A DNA stretch of 64,000 nt from NCBI RefSeq assembly GCF_030348505.1, contig NZ_JAUCFJ010000002.1, positions 934,001-998,000 of the forward strand. The letters run 5' to 3'. The stretch is from Lysinibacillus sp. G4S2. GTDB lineage: Bacteria; Bacillota; Bacilli; Bacillales_A; Planococcaceae. This document shows, piece after piece, positions 54,814 to 64,000 of this stretch; position 1 is the stretch's first letter; the number at the start of each line of letters is the position of its first letter. The position numbers and the translations under genes are program-made. Below the pieces are notes generated by a model, which did not search any database, had not been told where the DNA came from, and worked only from the letters and a program-made list of their open reading frames with translations.

Positions 54814-54908
54814 AAAAACCTTGATAGGCTAATTTGAAGCGAATCCCAGATTGTTAGACAAACAATTTAACTGTTGGGGTTACTTCATTCGCCAATCAAG
54901 GTTTTATT
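54814..54908 (+). terminator. Long hairpin terminator after glpK
   Basis: Aaaaccttgat pairs with atcaaggtttt across a 65-nt region that itself holds gaagcgaat/attcgc pairing. A T-rich tail follows. Confidence 0.75.
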
Positions 54909-55112
54909 TGTTAATAAGAAATTATTCTATAACCACTTCGATAGTAACTTTAAGTCACTGTTTAGCAGACTTTTTTGAAACCTCCACTATTCGACCGTGC
55001 CCTTAGTGCCGAGTCGTATTTCTTCTATAGCAACGATCTTGAAGCATGTTTATTCCAAAAAAACATATAGTGTATATTGAGAATTATGAGTACTGGAATG
55101 AAAGGGGATTGC

Positions 55113-57179
55113 GTGGATAATTCTAAGTCGAATCAGCGCAAAAATTTAGATGAGAATGCAAAGGATCAGCAGCTGGAGCCATTTCGTGTCGATAATGATG
55201 GAAAAAAGATGACAACGAATCAGGGGCTGAAAGTTTCGAATGATGAGGATTCGTTGAAGGCTGGCATTCGTGGGCCAACTATTATGGAGGATTTTCATTT
55301 TCGAGAAAAAATAACACATTTTGACCATGAACGTATTCCAGAGCGTGTTGTACATGCAAGGGGCTTTGCGGCACATGGAGAATTTGAGTTGTATGAGTCG
55401 ATGGGGGAATATACTAAAGCGAAATTTTTACAGGACCCTAGTAAGAAAACACCTGTATTTGTCAGATTTTCAACCGTAGTTGGAAGCTTAGGATCGATGG
55501 ATACTGCACGTGATGTTCGTGGCTTTGCGACGAAGTTTTACACAGATGAAGGTAATTATGATTTAGTCGGCAATAATATACCTGTCTTTTTTATTCAAGA
55601 TGCCATTAAGTTTCCTGATTTAATTCATGCAGTAAAACCGGAGCCTCACAATGAAATGCCCCAAGCAGCCTCAGCGCACGATACGTTTTGGGATTTTGTG
55701 GCGAACAATCAGGAAATTGCGCATATGATTATGTGGCATATGTCTGATCGAGCAATACCTAGAAGTTTTCGAATGATGGAAGGCTTCGGTGTTCATGCTT
55801 TTCGTTTCGTCAATGATAAAGGAAAGTCGAGATTTGTGAAGTTTCATTGGAAGCCTGTGTTAGGTGTTCATTCACTCGTTTGGGATGAAGCGCAAATTAT
55901 TGCTGGAAAAGATCCGGATTTTCAACGACGTGATTTATGGGAATCAATAGAGATTGGTGATTATCCAGAATATGAGCTTGGTGTACAGATGCTTGAGCCA
56001 GAGGACGAATTTAAATTTGATTTTGATATATTGGATGCAACAAAGCTTTGGCCTGAGGAGATCGTGCCAGTTAAAAAGATTGGAAAAATGACCTTGAATC
56101 GCAATGTTGATAATGTTTTTGCTGAAACAGAGCAAGTCGCCTTTCATCCCGGAAATGTTGTGCCAGGCATAGATTTTACAAATGATCCACTTTTACAGGG
56201 ACGATTATTTTCTTATTTAGATACACAGCTAATTCGTCTGGGTGGACCAAACTTTGCAGAAATTCCGATTAATCGACCTGTTTGTCCAATTCATAATAAT
56301 CAGCGCAATGGGTTTAGTCGACAAACTATTAATGTAGGAAGAGTAAGCTATCATAAAAATTCCTTGGCAAATAATACACCGTCAACATCTACTGCAAAAG
56401 AAGGTGGCTATGTCCACTATGAAGAAAAGGTTGAAGGACGGATTACACGAGCAAGAAGTAAATCCTTTGATAATCATTTTTCACAGGCAAGGCTATTTTG
56501 GAATAGCATGTCGCCACCTGAAAAACAACATATCATTGACGCCTTTAGCTTTGAGGTAGGAAAGGTAAAAAGTAAGTCAGTTCGCCAACAGGTTGTCGAT
56601 ATGTTCGTTCGTGTGGATAAAGCAATGGCAACGACTGTGGCTGATAATATTGGTGTTAATCGTCCAAAAGGAGAGCAAATAAATGTCACTTTATCATCAC
56701 CTGCACTAAGCCAGGCTAATACAATAAAAATGCCACAAACACTTAAGGTAGGTGTGCTAATAGGTGATGGGTTTGACGCAAATGAAGTTGGCGAAGTGCT
56801 GAAATATTTAACAAGACAAGGTGTACGATACAATATTATTTCCGACAGATTAGGGGTTGTGACTAGCAGCGATGGCGTACAGTTAACAGCAAGTGACACA
56901 TTTATTACTACTGATGCGGTACTCTTTGACTCATTATATGTTGTAGGTGTAAAAGCAAACAACCAGGCAAAGTTTAATTCGCAAATTGTAAATTATATGA
57001 ATGAAGCGTATAGACATTATAAACCGATAGGCATTGCCAAATCTGGAATTATATTTTTTAATATGTCTAACGTCAATGTAGGGCCAGGAATTGTGTTGGC
57101 AACTGGCGACGAAGGTTTCGCTAAAAAATTTGTAGCTGCCATTGCCCAGCAACGCTTTTGGGAGAGGAATATTTACTAA
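55113..57179 (+). CDS. Large-subunit (clade 2, HPII-type) catalase
   Basis: A 688-residue haem catalase that splits hydrogen peroxide. The active-site region VVHARGFAAHGEFEL has the catalytic His, and VGNNIPVFFIQDAIKFPD supplies the Asn. The haem Tyr is in RLFSYLDTQL. A C-terminal flavodoxin-like domain (about 550-688; KVGVLIGDGFDANEV) defines the large type. GTG at 55113 is chosen as start because aaagggga lies just before it; the length then matches B. subtilis KatE. A gttt-(N16)-gtgtat pair upstream (55048-55075) resembles a sigma-B promoter, weakly. Confidence 0.93.
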   Translation: MDNSKSNQRKNLDENAKDQQLEPFRVDNDGKKMTTNQGLKVSNDEDSLKAGIRGPTIMEDFHFREKITHFDHERIPERVVHARGFAAHGEFELYESMGEYTKAKFLQDPSKKTPVFVRFSTVVGSLGSMDTARDVRGFATKFYTDEGNYDLVGNNIPVFFIQDAIKFPDLIHAVKPEPHNEMPQAASAHDTFWDFVANNQEIAHMIMWHMSDRAIPRSFRMMEGFGVHAFRFVNDKGKSRFVKFHWKPVLGVHSLVWDEAQIIAGKDPDFQRRDLWESIEIGDYPEYELGVQMLEPEDEFKFDFDILDATKLWPEEIVPVKKIGKMTLNRNVDNVFAETEQVAFHPGNVVPGIDFTNDPLLQGRLFSYLDTQLIRLGGPNFAEIPINRPVCPIHNNQRNGFSRQTINVGRVSYHKNSLANNTPSTSTAKEGGYVHYEEKVEGRITRARSKSFDNHFSQARLFWNSMSPPEKQHIIDAFSFEVGKVKSKSVRQQVVDMFVRVDKAMATTVADNIGVNRPKGEQINVTLSSPALSQANTIKMPQTLKVGVLIGDGFDANEVGEVLKYLTRQGVRYNIISDRLGVVTSSDGVQLTASDTFITTDAVLFDSLYVVGVKANNQAKFNSQIVNYMNEAYRHYKPIGIAKSGIIFFNMSNVNVGPGIVLATGDEGFAKKFVAAIAQQRFWERNIY

Positions 57180-57222
57180 CTTTACGTTGTTTCTACGAGG
57201 AACAGAATGTTTGCTTGCCGAG

Positions 57223-57490
57223 GAATACCCGCGGAAGAGGAGCGAATACCCGCGTAAGAGGAGCGAATACCCGCGGAAGAGGAGCGAATACCCGCGGAAG
57301 CGAAGCGAATACCCGCGGAAGAGGAGCAAATACCCGCGTAAGAGGAGCAAATACCCGCGGAGCCGAGCGATACCCGCGGAAGCCGAGCAAATACCCGCGT
57401 AAGAGGAGCGAATACCTGCGGAAGCCGAGCAAATACCCGCGGAGCCGAGCGATACCCGCGGAAGAGGAGCGAATACCCGCGGAGCCGAGC
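57223..57490. repeat. Minisatellite: about 13 units of 21 (or 20) bp
   Basis: Units gaatacccgcggaagaggag with g/a, t/g and ccg/agg variants. Five units are 20 bp. It starts 43 bp after the catalase stop. Long ORFs cross it on both strands but encode only short periodic peptides (YPRKRSE or RGYSLLF) and are not credible genes. Confidence 0.92.
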
Positions 57491-57537
57491 GATACCCTTT
57501 CAATCTATATGGCAAAAACGAGTATCTGCATAGAAAA

Positions 57538-57582
57538 TAAAGTCTCTCATTGTTCAAAATGAATAGTGAGGGACTTTTTCGC
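57538..57582 (+). terminator. Rho-independent terminator beyond the minisatellite
   Basis: Aaagtctctcatt pairs with agtgagggacttt, then Ts. It may end the catalase transcript, which would include the repeat array. Confidence 0.8.
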
Positions 57583-57774
57583 GCTGATGGTTTGTATTTC
57601 GTTTTTTGTTCAGGAGGTCTTCTGTTAAAAAAATCGGCATTCTCATTCGCGATATAATGACTTTTTTTACGGCAGTGAACGATGGAGTGGACAAAGGATC
57701 TCAGAATTTACTGTAATTCCCATGACATTGCATTCAAATTTTGTAAATGATATGGTGGTCATGAGGTGAATTTT

Positions 57775-59112
57775 GTGGGAAAATTTGATATTGCAATTAT
57801 TGGCGCAGGTCCAGGGGGATATGTGGCAGCCATTCATGCAGCAAAAAGCGGCAAGAAGGTAGCTTTAGTGGAGCGCGATAAAGTGGGAGGAGCCTGCTAT
57901 AATGTCGGCTGTATTCCTTCGAAAATTTTATTGGAGCATAGTAAGCTTATTCAGGAAATAAAACGTGGTAATGACTGGGGCATTGAAACTTCTACAGTAA
58001 ATGTAAATTTTCCGCGATTGATGAAACGTAAAGATGCTATTATCGACGAGCTTTTAACGAATATTGAGGATTATATTTTGAGCAATCAAATTACCTTTTA
58101 TCGAGGAGAAGCAGCAGTAGCTAAAGATTTAACTGTAACTGTTGGAAGTGAGTCCTTTACTGCAATGGATATCATTTTAGCGACAGGAAGTAAACCATTT
58201 GTCCCACCGTTTAAAGGTCTAGAGACGTCTTCATATTTTACAACGGATACATTTTTTGATATTGAAGAGTTGCCAACGCAGTTAACAATTATCGGTGGTG
58301 GCGTGATCGCTGTGGAGATGGCATTTAGCCTAGCACCACTTGGAACGAAGGTGACGATGCTAAATCATAGTGAGGACATTTTACAGACAGAAGAGCCGGA
58401 CGCACGCCCAGTTATTCGCGAAAAGATGAAAAAGCTTGGTATTGAGCTTGTGACAGATTTCCAATTCGAGCATTTTAATGGCAATGAAATTCATACATCT
58501 AAAGGAATTTATACATATGAAAATCTATTATTTGCAACAGGTCGACGCCCAAATACAGAAATCGCTCAGCAATTAGATCTAGCTTTCGATGGTCGATTGA
58601 TTGCAGTCAATGAGCATCTTGAAACAAGTCAGCCACACATTTATGCCATAGGCGACTTAGTGGGTGGTTACCAGCTAGCTCATTCAGCGAGTGCAGAGGG
58701 AATTCATGTTGTGGATCATATTTTAGGAAATGAGCCAGCACTGATTGATCAAACATTGATTCCTCGCTGTGTTTATACACATCCTGAAATTGCGACGTTT
58801 GGTTTACTGGAAGAGCAGGTGAAAGAACCTTATACGGTGACTCAAATGCCTTTACGGACAAACCCTAAGGCATTAATGGAAGGAAATACAGTAGGTTTTA
58901 TAAAGGTTATTGCGACGAAAAAGGAAGGACGTATTTTAGGAGCATGTGTTGTTGCTGATGGGGCAACAGAAATGTTAAATGCTATTTTAGCTACTAAAAA
59001 TGCTGGTGGCACTGCTCATACTCTCGCAAATATGATTTTCCCACATCCTACAGTTTCAGAGCATATTGGGGATGCAGCAAAAGCTTTTTTTGACAAAGCC
59101 ATTCATCAGTAG
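57775..59112 (+). CDS. Dihydrolipoyl dehydrogenase-type flavoprotein
   Basis: A 445-residue pyridine nucleotide-disulfide oxidoreductase. FAD site IIGAGPGGYVAA, redox-active Cys pair GGACYNVGCIPSK, NAD site TIIGGGVIAVEMA, and the C-terminal catalytic HPTVSE with His and Glu indicate a dihydrolipoyl dehydrogenase. The Cys motif differs from the usual GGTCLNVGC. No E1 or E2 genes are adjacent, so it is a lone copy. Start GTG 57775 follows gaggtga; GTG 57766 is an alternative. Confidence 0.9.
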   Translation: MGKFDIAIIGAGPGGYVAAIHAAKSGKKVALVERDKVGGACYNVGCIPSKILLEHSKLIQEIKRGNDWGIETSTVNVNFPRLMKRKDAIIDELLTNIEDYILSNQITFYRGEAAVAKDLTVTVGSESFTAMDIILATGSKPFVPPFKGLETSSYFTTDTFFDIEELPTQLTIIGGGVIAVEMAFSLAPLGTKVTMLNHSEDILQTEEPDARPVIREKMKKLGIELVTDFQFEHFNGNEIHTSKGIYTYENLLFATGRRPNTEIAQQLDLAFDGRLIAVNEHLETSQPHIYAIGDLVGGYQLAHSASAEGIHVVDHILGNEPALIDQTLIPRCVYTHPEIATFGLLEEQVKEPYTVTQMPLRTNPKALMEGNTVGFIKVIATKKEGRILGACVVADGATEMLNAILATKNAGGTAHTLANMIFPHPTVSEHIGDAAKAFFDKAIHQ

Positions 59113-59212
59113 AAGTTTAATCATCTACATTCTTTAGCGGAAGATCGCCTTTTTCATTGGAAGAGGCGATCGATGAGAATTAAAATAATTAACTCCAAGT
59201 ATCAAGTCCAAA

Positions 59213-59256
59213 AAAATAGCGCATTATAGGAAATAACCTCCTATAATGCGCTATTT
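59213..59256. terminator. Strong bidirectional terminator
   Basis: Aaaatagcgcattatagg pairs with ctataatgcgctatttt. It directly follows the minus-strand small gene and also faces the dihydrolipoyl dehydrogenase gene. A weaker stem, gatcgcct/aggcgatc, lies at 59143-59171. Confidence 0.88.
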
Positions 59257-59412
59257 TCAATCTGTATCAAGCTCTTCTTTTTTCTCAAGCGGTGTTGTAG
59301 AGAGATATAAGAAAGCCTCATCTTGCAAAAGTAATAATTTTTCTTCACTAATACCGTGTGCTAATGGTCCAGAAAAAATAGACTCCCACCAAGTTCCTGT
59401 TGTTGCTGTCAT
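59257..59412 (-). CDS. Small hypothetical protein, 51 residues
   Basis: A minus-strand ORF encoding MTATTGTWWESIFSGPLAHG followed by an acidic helical stretch and ending LDTD. The ggggg site lies about 9 bp before the ATG, and a strong terminator hairpin starts at its stop codon, both arguing that it is real. I do not recognise the family; no membrane segment. Confidence 0.6.
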   Translation of the reverse strand: MTATTGTWWESIFSGPLAHGISEEKLLLLQDEAFLYLSTTPLEKKEELDTD

Positions 59413-59623
59413 TCATCTACGCCCCCGTTTCAATTTTTCAATATGTAGTTGTAAATTTCCCAAAATCACAAACCATCTTAGCTTCATTCATTTCATCATC
59501 AGATCAGTAATAATTTAAGAAAGAGGAATTTTTGCTGTCAATGTTGTATCGTATAGACAAAGATAGTTTGTTTCGAAATGAAAAAACTATGTATGCCATT
59601 TTTAAAATAAGGGGTGCTTTAAT

Positions 59624-61012
59624 ATGAATTTTACGCCACAAGACGTTGAGAATATGATTACGGAGCAGCGTCAATTTTATTTTTCACGAGCGACTAAGAG
59701 TACAAAATTTCGAAAAGAACAATTAAAAAATCTGAAGAAATCAATTTTAAAATATGAAAAAGAAATTTTGAATGCTTTACATTTAGATTTACGAAAGAGT
59801 GAGTTTGAGGCATATGCAACAGAAGTTGGTATTGTTTTAGATAGTATTTCTCATATGGTAAAGCATGTTGAAGAATGGATGAAGCCAGAAGCAGTAAAAA
59901 CTCCAATTCAATATCAGATGGGGAAAAGCTTTATTGTTCGAGAGCCATATGGAGTGACATTAATTATTGGCCCATTCAATTATCCATTCCAACTTGTCAT
60001 GGAGCCATTAATCGGTGCGATTATTGGTGGCAATACGGCTATTGTAAAACCATCAGAAACATCTGTGCACACAGCAGTAATTGTTAAAAAAATAATTGAA
60101 GAAACGTTTAGTCCTTCCTATGTGCGTGTGGTGGAAGGAGAAAAAGAAGAAGTGACGGCACTTATTCATGCATCCTTTGACTATATATTTTTTACAGGGA
60201 GTGTGGCAGTTGGAAAGGTTGTTGCAAAGGCAGCTGCAGAACGTTTAACACCGATTGCCTTAGAACTTGGAGGGAAAAGTCCTGCAATTGTCGATCAAAC
60301 AGCCAATTTAGAAGTAGCTGCGAAAAGAATCGCTTGGGGTAAATTTACAAATACTGGACAAACTTGTGTGGCACCAGATTATGTCCTTGTCCATAAAGAT
60401 GTCTATGAACGATTTATGAAGTTATTGAAAGAAACTATTCGTTCCTTCTATGGTAAAAATGCATTAAAAAGCCCTGACTACGGCCGTATTGTGAATCTAA
60501 GACAATTTGATCGCTTACAGCAAATTATTACGGAAGAACGTGATGCTATTACGTTTGGTGGTAGAACAGACCGAGATGATCTATATATTGAGCCTACAAT
60601 TATTGAATATGTGAAATGGTCAAATCCTTCAATGCAGGATGAACTATTTGGTCCAATTTTACCTGTGATGATGTATGGTGATTTGCCACTTGCCATTCAC
60701 CAAATTCGTCAGTTACCAAAGCCTTTAGCGGCATATTTTTTCTCAGAACATGAAAAGGCTATTCAGTACTTCTTAGAGGAATTACCATTTGGTGGCGGAT
60801 GTATTAATGATACGATTACACATGTTGGAAATTTACATTTACCATTTGGCGGTGTAGGATCATCAGGAGTAAAAGCGTACCATGGGAAAGCGAGTTTTGA
60901 AAACTTTACGCACCCAAAATCTATATTAAAAAAATCTTCTAAGTTAGAGACGAATATTCTCTTTCCTCCGTATAAACAAAAAGTGAAGCTTGTACGAAAT
61001 ATTATGAAATAG
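59624..61012 (+). CDS. Aldehyde dehydrogenase, NAD(P)-dependent (class 3 type)
   Basis: A 462-residue aldehyde dehydrogenase of the shorter class-3/YwdH type. It has the cofactor segment FFTGSVAVGK, catalytic Glu in LELGGKSP and nucleophilic Cys in NTGQTCVAPDY. The C-terminal hydrophobic segment seen in fatty aldehyde dehydrogenases is not obvious, so it is probably soluble. Likely oxidises medium or aromatic aldehydes. Monocistronic, between terminators. Confidence 0.93.
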   Translation: MNFTPQDVENMITEQRQFYFSRATKSTKFRKEQLKNLKKSILKYEKEILNALHLDLRKSEFEAYATEVGIVLDSISHMVKHVEEWMKPEAVKTPIQYQMGKSFIVREPYGVTLIIGPFNYPFQLVMEPLIGAIIGGNTAIVKPSETSVHTAVIVKKIIEETFSPSYVRVVEGEKEEVTALIHASFDYIFFTGSVAVGKVVAKAAAERLTPIALELGGKSPAIVDQTANLEVAAKRIAWGKFTNTGQTCVAPDYVLVHKDVYERFMKLLKETIRSFYGKNALKSPDYGRIVNLRQFDRLQQIITEERDAITFGGRTDRDDLYIEPTIIEYVKWSNPSMQDELFGPILPVMMYGDLPLAIHQIRQLPKPLAAYFFSEHEKAIQYFLEELPFGGGCINDTITHVGNLHLPFGGVGSSGVKAYHGKASFENFTHPKSILKKSSKLETNILFPPYKQKVKLVRNIMK

Positions 61013-61016
61013 TGAA

Positions 61017-61062
61017 ACGGAGGTGTCGGTAATTAAGATTATAGACACCTCCGCCTTTTTAA
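61017..61062 (+). terminator. Rho-independent terminator
   Basis: Cggaggtgtc pairs with gacacctccg and is followed by a T-run. Confidence 0.9.
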
Positions 61063-61359
61063 CAGTATCACTATATTTTATACAAGTCTCCCGATATAAC
61101 ATCTACCAGCATATATATGAATTGTAGTTGTCGATACATGCCGATTTTTGAGTAGGAAGGTAAATTTCGACGAATTATTAACTTTATATTGAAATGATAG
61201 CGTTTTCATCGAAAAAACGTCGTAAGAGGCATTTTATTTATGGATGAATAAGTAGTAAAATAAATTCAATAGTATGTGGGGGTATTCATATTGTCATTTT
61301 TTGTCGAAAAAAACGACAAGTGATGAAATGAGTGTAGAGATTGATTGGAGGACTATGAA
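61063..61359. other. Intergenic, leader of murE
   Basis: AT-rich DNA with no ORF. A gtcgaaaaaaacgac hairpin (about 61302-61316) lies 40 bp before the start; otherwise nothing evident. Confidence 0.4.
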
Positions 61360-62826
61360 ATGTATGCAGAGGAATTGTTAAGTGCATTACCTTTGAAAAA
61401 AATAATTGGAGTATTACCTGACCAAGTAAGTGATATTGTGATTGATTCACGAAGTGTGCAACCAAATAGTATGTTTGTTTGTATAAAAGGTTATACAGTA
61501 GATGGTCATGACTATGCACAGAAAGCTGTTGAAGGTGGCGCAACGATCGTTGTGACTGAGCGAAAATTACCATTAGGAGAAACGATTGCACAGGTCATTG
61601 TGAGAGATACAGACCGAGCAGTTGGCCTACTAGCTGCAAAGTTTTTTGATTATCCGTCTAAGGATATGACAATGATTGGCGTGACGGGTACAAATGGAAA
61701 AACATCAGTAACCGGTATTATTCAAAATATAATGCATGGTATGGGTGAGAAATCTGCATTAACAGGAACTATCGGCTTTAATTTAAATGGTATTTTATAT
61801 GAATCTGCAAATACTACGAGTGATGCTTTGTCCACGCAACAAATGATTTTCCGTGCAAAAATGGAAGGCTGTCGATTAATGACTATGGAGGTATCTTCGC
61901 ACGGTTTAACACTTGGACGTCTAGCTGGTGTAGAGTATGATGTAGCTATTTTTACAAATCTGTCACATGATCACCTTGATTTCCATGGTACGATGGAGGA
62001 ATATGGCCATGCGAAGGGCTTATTATTCTCTCAACTTGGACAAGACTTAGAAAAGAATAAATTTGTAGTGTTAAATGCTGACGATGTTTGGTCGGAACGC
62101 TATGCAGCGATGACACCATTTCCAGTATGGACATATGGTTTAAATAATGAAACAGCTGATTTCCGTGCTATTAACTGTGAGTATCATGATTACAAGACAT
62201 CTTTTGACGTCGAAATGTCAGAGGGAATATACCATGTGCAAATGAATTTACTTGGGGAATTTAATATATACAATGTACTTGCTGCTATGGTTGCTTTTTA
62301 TGGTCGTGGTTATTCAATGGAAACAATCATTGAGCAAATTGAGCAATTACCACCAGTAAAGGGCCGCATGGAGAAAGTTTGCTCAGATTTACCAGTGCAG
62401 ATTTTTGTTGATTATGCACATACACCTGACGCAATTGAAAAAGCGATTTCTTCAGCCCAACCATATAAAAAAGGCAAGCTTATTTTCCTAGTTGGCACAG
62501 GTGGTAATCGTGATAAATCGAAACGTCCTGCAATGGCAGAAAAGGCTTCAGCCGCTGATTACGTTATTTTAACGACAGATGACCCACGCTATGAAGAGTA
62601 CGATAGTATAACAGGTGATCTTGCCAAAGGGATGCTACATGAAAATTTTGCATGTATAGGAGATCGTGCTGAGGCAGTGCGTCATGCGATTGAGGTTGCT
62701 GAACCAGGAGATATGATTATTTTTGCTGGTAAAGGTCATGAAGATTATCAAATTATTGAGAATACAAAATATCCTCATAGTGATGCAGAAATTGCAATAG
62801 AAGCTGGCCGTTTAAAATTCGTATAA
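61360..62826 (+). CDS. murE: UDP-MurNAc-tripeptide synthetase MurE
   Basis: A 488-residue Mur ligase that adds the third residue (L-Lys or meso-DAP) to UDP-MurNAc-L-Ala-D-Glu in the cytoplasm. The ATP motif is GVTGTNGKTSV and the substrate segment TTSDALSTQQ. The specificity motif, DNPR in typical meso-DAP enzymes, reads TTDDPRYEEY, so the Arg is kept and Asn is replaced. It is outside any dcw cluster. The start at 61360 follows ggagg by 8 bp. Which diamino acid it uses cannot be settled by eye. Confidence 0.92.
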   Translation: MYAEELLSALPLKKIIGVLPDQVSDIVIDSRSVQPNSMFVCIKGYTVDGHDYAQKAVEGGATIVVTERKLPLGETIAQVIVRDTDRAVGLLAAKFFDYPSKDMTMIGVTGTNGKTSVTGIIQNIMHGMGEKSALTGTIGFNLNGILYESANTTSDALSTQQMIFRAKMEGCRLMTMEVSSHGLTLGRLAGVEYDVAIFTNLSHDHLDFHGTMEEYGHAKGLLFSQLGQDLEKNKFVVLNADDVWSERYAAMTPFPVWTYGLNNETADFRAINCEYHDYKTSFDVEMSEGIYHVQMNLLGEFNIYNVLAAMVAFYGRGYSMETIIEQIEQLPPVKGRMEKVCSDLPVQIFVDYAHTPDAIEKAISSAQPYKKGKLIFLVGTGGNRDKSKRPAMAEKASAADYVILTTDDPRYEEYDSITGDLAKGMLHENFACIGDRAEAVRHAIEVAEPGDMIIFAGKGHEDYQIIENTKYPHSDAEIAIEAGRLKFV

Positions 62827-62932
62827 TATCTATTATCTGCAATCAAGCTGTTCTTAGCGCTGGATGCTAGAGCTTACTTGAATGTGTGACCGCCATACAT
62901 GCAACAATGTGATAAATTCAAGACATTTAGTG

Positions 62933-62966
62933 AACCCTTTTAGTTACAGCTAAAGGGTTTTCTTTT
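62933..62966 (+). terminator. Rho-independent terminator
   Basis: Aacccttttag pairs with gctaaagggtt, followed by T-rich sequence. It ends murE. Confidence 0.85.
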
Positions 62967-63105
62967 GGGTTCTATTCTAATTGTTCAGTATTTACTCAAA
63001 ACATTTGATATAAAACCTCTTTTTTTGAGAATTCATGTAAAAAGGTTGTACGAAAGGCAAGTCTTCTTTTATTATTATTAAGTATGAAAAAAGGAGAATG
63101 ACGAG

Positions 63106-64000
63106 ATGAATTTAAATTTAGAAAAAGATATATTATCGCGTCGAACTTTTGCCATCATCAGTCACCCTGATGCTGGGAAAACGACGATTACAGAAAAGCT
63201 TTTACTATTTGGTGGCGCGATTCGTGATGCCGGTACAGTAAAAGGGAAAAAATCAGGTAAGTTTGCAACTTCTGACTGGATGGAAATTGAAAAGCAACGT
63301 GGGATTTCTGTAACTTCTTCAGTTATGCAATTCGATTATAATGGCTCACGTGTCAATATTTTGGATACTCCAGGTCACCAAGATTTCTCGGAGGATACGT
63401 ATCGTACATTAATGGCGGTGGATAGTGCTGTCATGGTCGTGGATGCTGCCAAAGGTATTGAAGCACAAACTTTAAAGCTGTTCAAAGTTTGTAAAATGCG
63501 TGGTATTCCGATTTTTACTTTTATCAATAAACTAGACCGTCAAGGGAAGGAGCCACTTGAGCTGATTGAAGAGCTTGAGGAGGTACTTGGCATTAACGCA
63601 TACCCAATGAACTGGCCAATCGGTATGGGGAAAGAGTTTTTAGGTATTTACGATCGTTACAATAAACGTATCGAGCAATTCCGTACTGAAGAAGAAGAAC
63701 GTTTCTTGCCAATTGATGATAATGGGGAACTTGCAGTCGAGCATCCAATGAAGGTGACTTCTTATTATTCACAGGCAATGGACGACATCATGTTGCTTAA
63801 CGAAGCGGGTAATGAGTATTCTGAAGAAAAAATTCGTCGTGGTGAATTAACACCTGTTTTCTTCGGTTCTGCTTTAACAAACTTTGGTGTGCAAACATTC
63901 CTTGAAACATATTTACAATTTGCACCGACACCACAGCCTCGAATTACTGAGGATGAACAATTTATTGATCCAGTTGAGCATGATGAGTTTTCAGGCTTCA
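63106..64000 (+). CDS. prfC: Peptide chain release factor 3 (partial, runs off the window)
   Basis: The first 298 codons of RF3, the translational GTPase that recycles RF1/RF2 after termination. G1 is SHPDAGKTT, switch region [14 protein letters not shown]3 [16 protein letters not shown] and G4 NKLDR. The start at 63106 has aaggag 12 bp upstream. The gene is open to the last base, so the C-terminus is outside. Confidence 0.95.
   Translation, partial: MNLNLEKDILSRRTFAIISHPDAGKTTITEKLLLFGGAIRDAGTVKGKKSGKFATSDWMEIEKQRGISVTSSVMQFDYNGSRVNILDTPGHQDFSEDTYRTLMAVDSAVMVVDAAKGIEAQTLKLFKVCKMRGIPIFTFINKLDRQGKEPLELIEELEEVLGINAYPMNWPIGMGKEFLGIYDRYNKRIEQFRTEEEERFLPIDDNGELAVEHPMKVTSYYSQAMDDIMLLNEAGNEYSEEKIRRGELTPVFFGSALTNFGVQTFLETYLQFAPTPQPRITEDEQFIDPVEHDEFSGF

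Noticed and set aside
56934..57562. Arg/Tyr-rich ORFs on both strands after catalase
   Set aside because: They run through the 21-bp minisatellite and encode only its repeat.

Overview
The window comes from a low-GC, spore-former-type Firmicute, most likely Lysinibacillus or a close relative in the Bacillus sphaericus group. The evidence is gene content and order: a yjcF-yjcG-yjcH trio, an S-layer (SLH) anchored surface protein, a glpD-P-F-K regulon under GlpP-type leaders, several chemoreceptors, and stand-alone murE and prfC. No tRNA, rRNA, prophage or CRISPR array was seen.

Layout. 0-9 kb: yjcF/G/H, a PgpA-like phosphatase, a membrane-anchored nuclease, a chemoreceptor, a secreted repeat protein, and two broken genes (one disrupted at an A-tract, one a VanY fragment). 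9-15.6 kb: an aromatic-degradation cluster with an FAD hydroxylase, two overlapping IclR regulators, gentisate dioxygenase, an FAH-family hydrolase and a DinB-fold protein that probably supplies the maleylpyruvate isomerase step. 16-19 kb: a MerR regulator with a 19-bp-spacer promoter driving a BmrA-like exporter, then an IS30-like remnant. 19-34 kb: two related lantibiotic-resistance-type modules, each with a LanFEG-like ABC transporter and a two-component system; one permease carries an in-frame TGA. They flank a TetR regulator, an aminoglycoside nucleotidyltransferase, a CPBP protease and an orphan glycine-betaine binding protein. 34-44 kb: an SLH surface protein, then a sensory block (Mga-like regulator, globin-coupled receptor, PAS/HD-GYP protein, second chemoreceptor) and a MntP/YtaF membrane protein. 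45-49.5 kb: YceI, a sugar epimerase, and an RloA/RloB (AbiL-like) defence pair embedded in repeats. 49.7-55 kb: the glycerol regulon. 55-64 kb: large catalase, dihydrolipoyl dehydrogenase, aldehyde dehydrogenase, MurE and the start of PrfC.

The most unusual layer lies between the genes. A modular, MITE-like repeat family recurs at about nine places and has terminal inverted repeats built on ggctcatcacc. Hairpin modules within it show compensatory changes, and two of them sit just upstream of start codons. A 94-bp direct repeat follows both rloA and rloB. Two probable class IIC group II intron remnants start directly after terminator hairpins. Three unrelated-looking minisatellites all have a 21-bp unit, which is two DNA helical turns.

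All calls come from reading the sequence and from remembered family knowledge. No database search or folding program was run.
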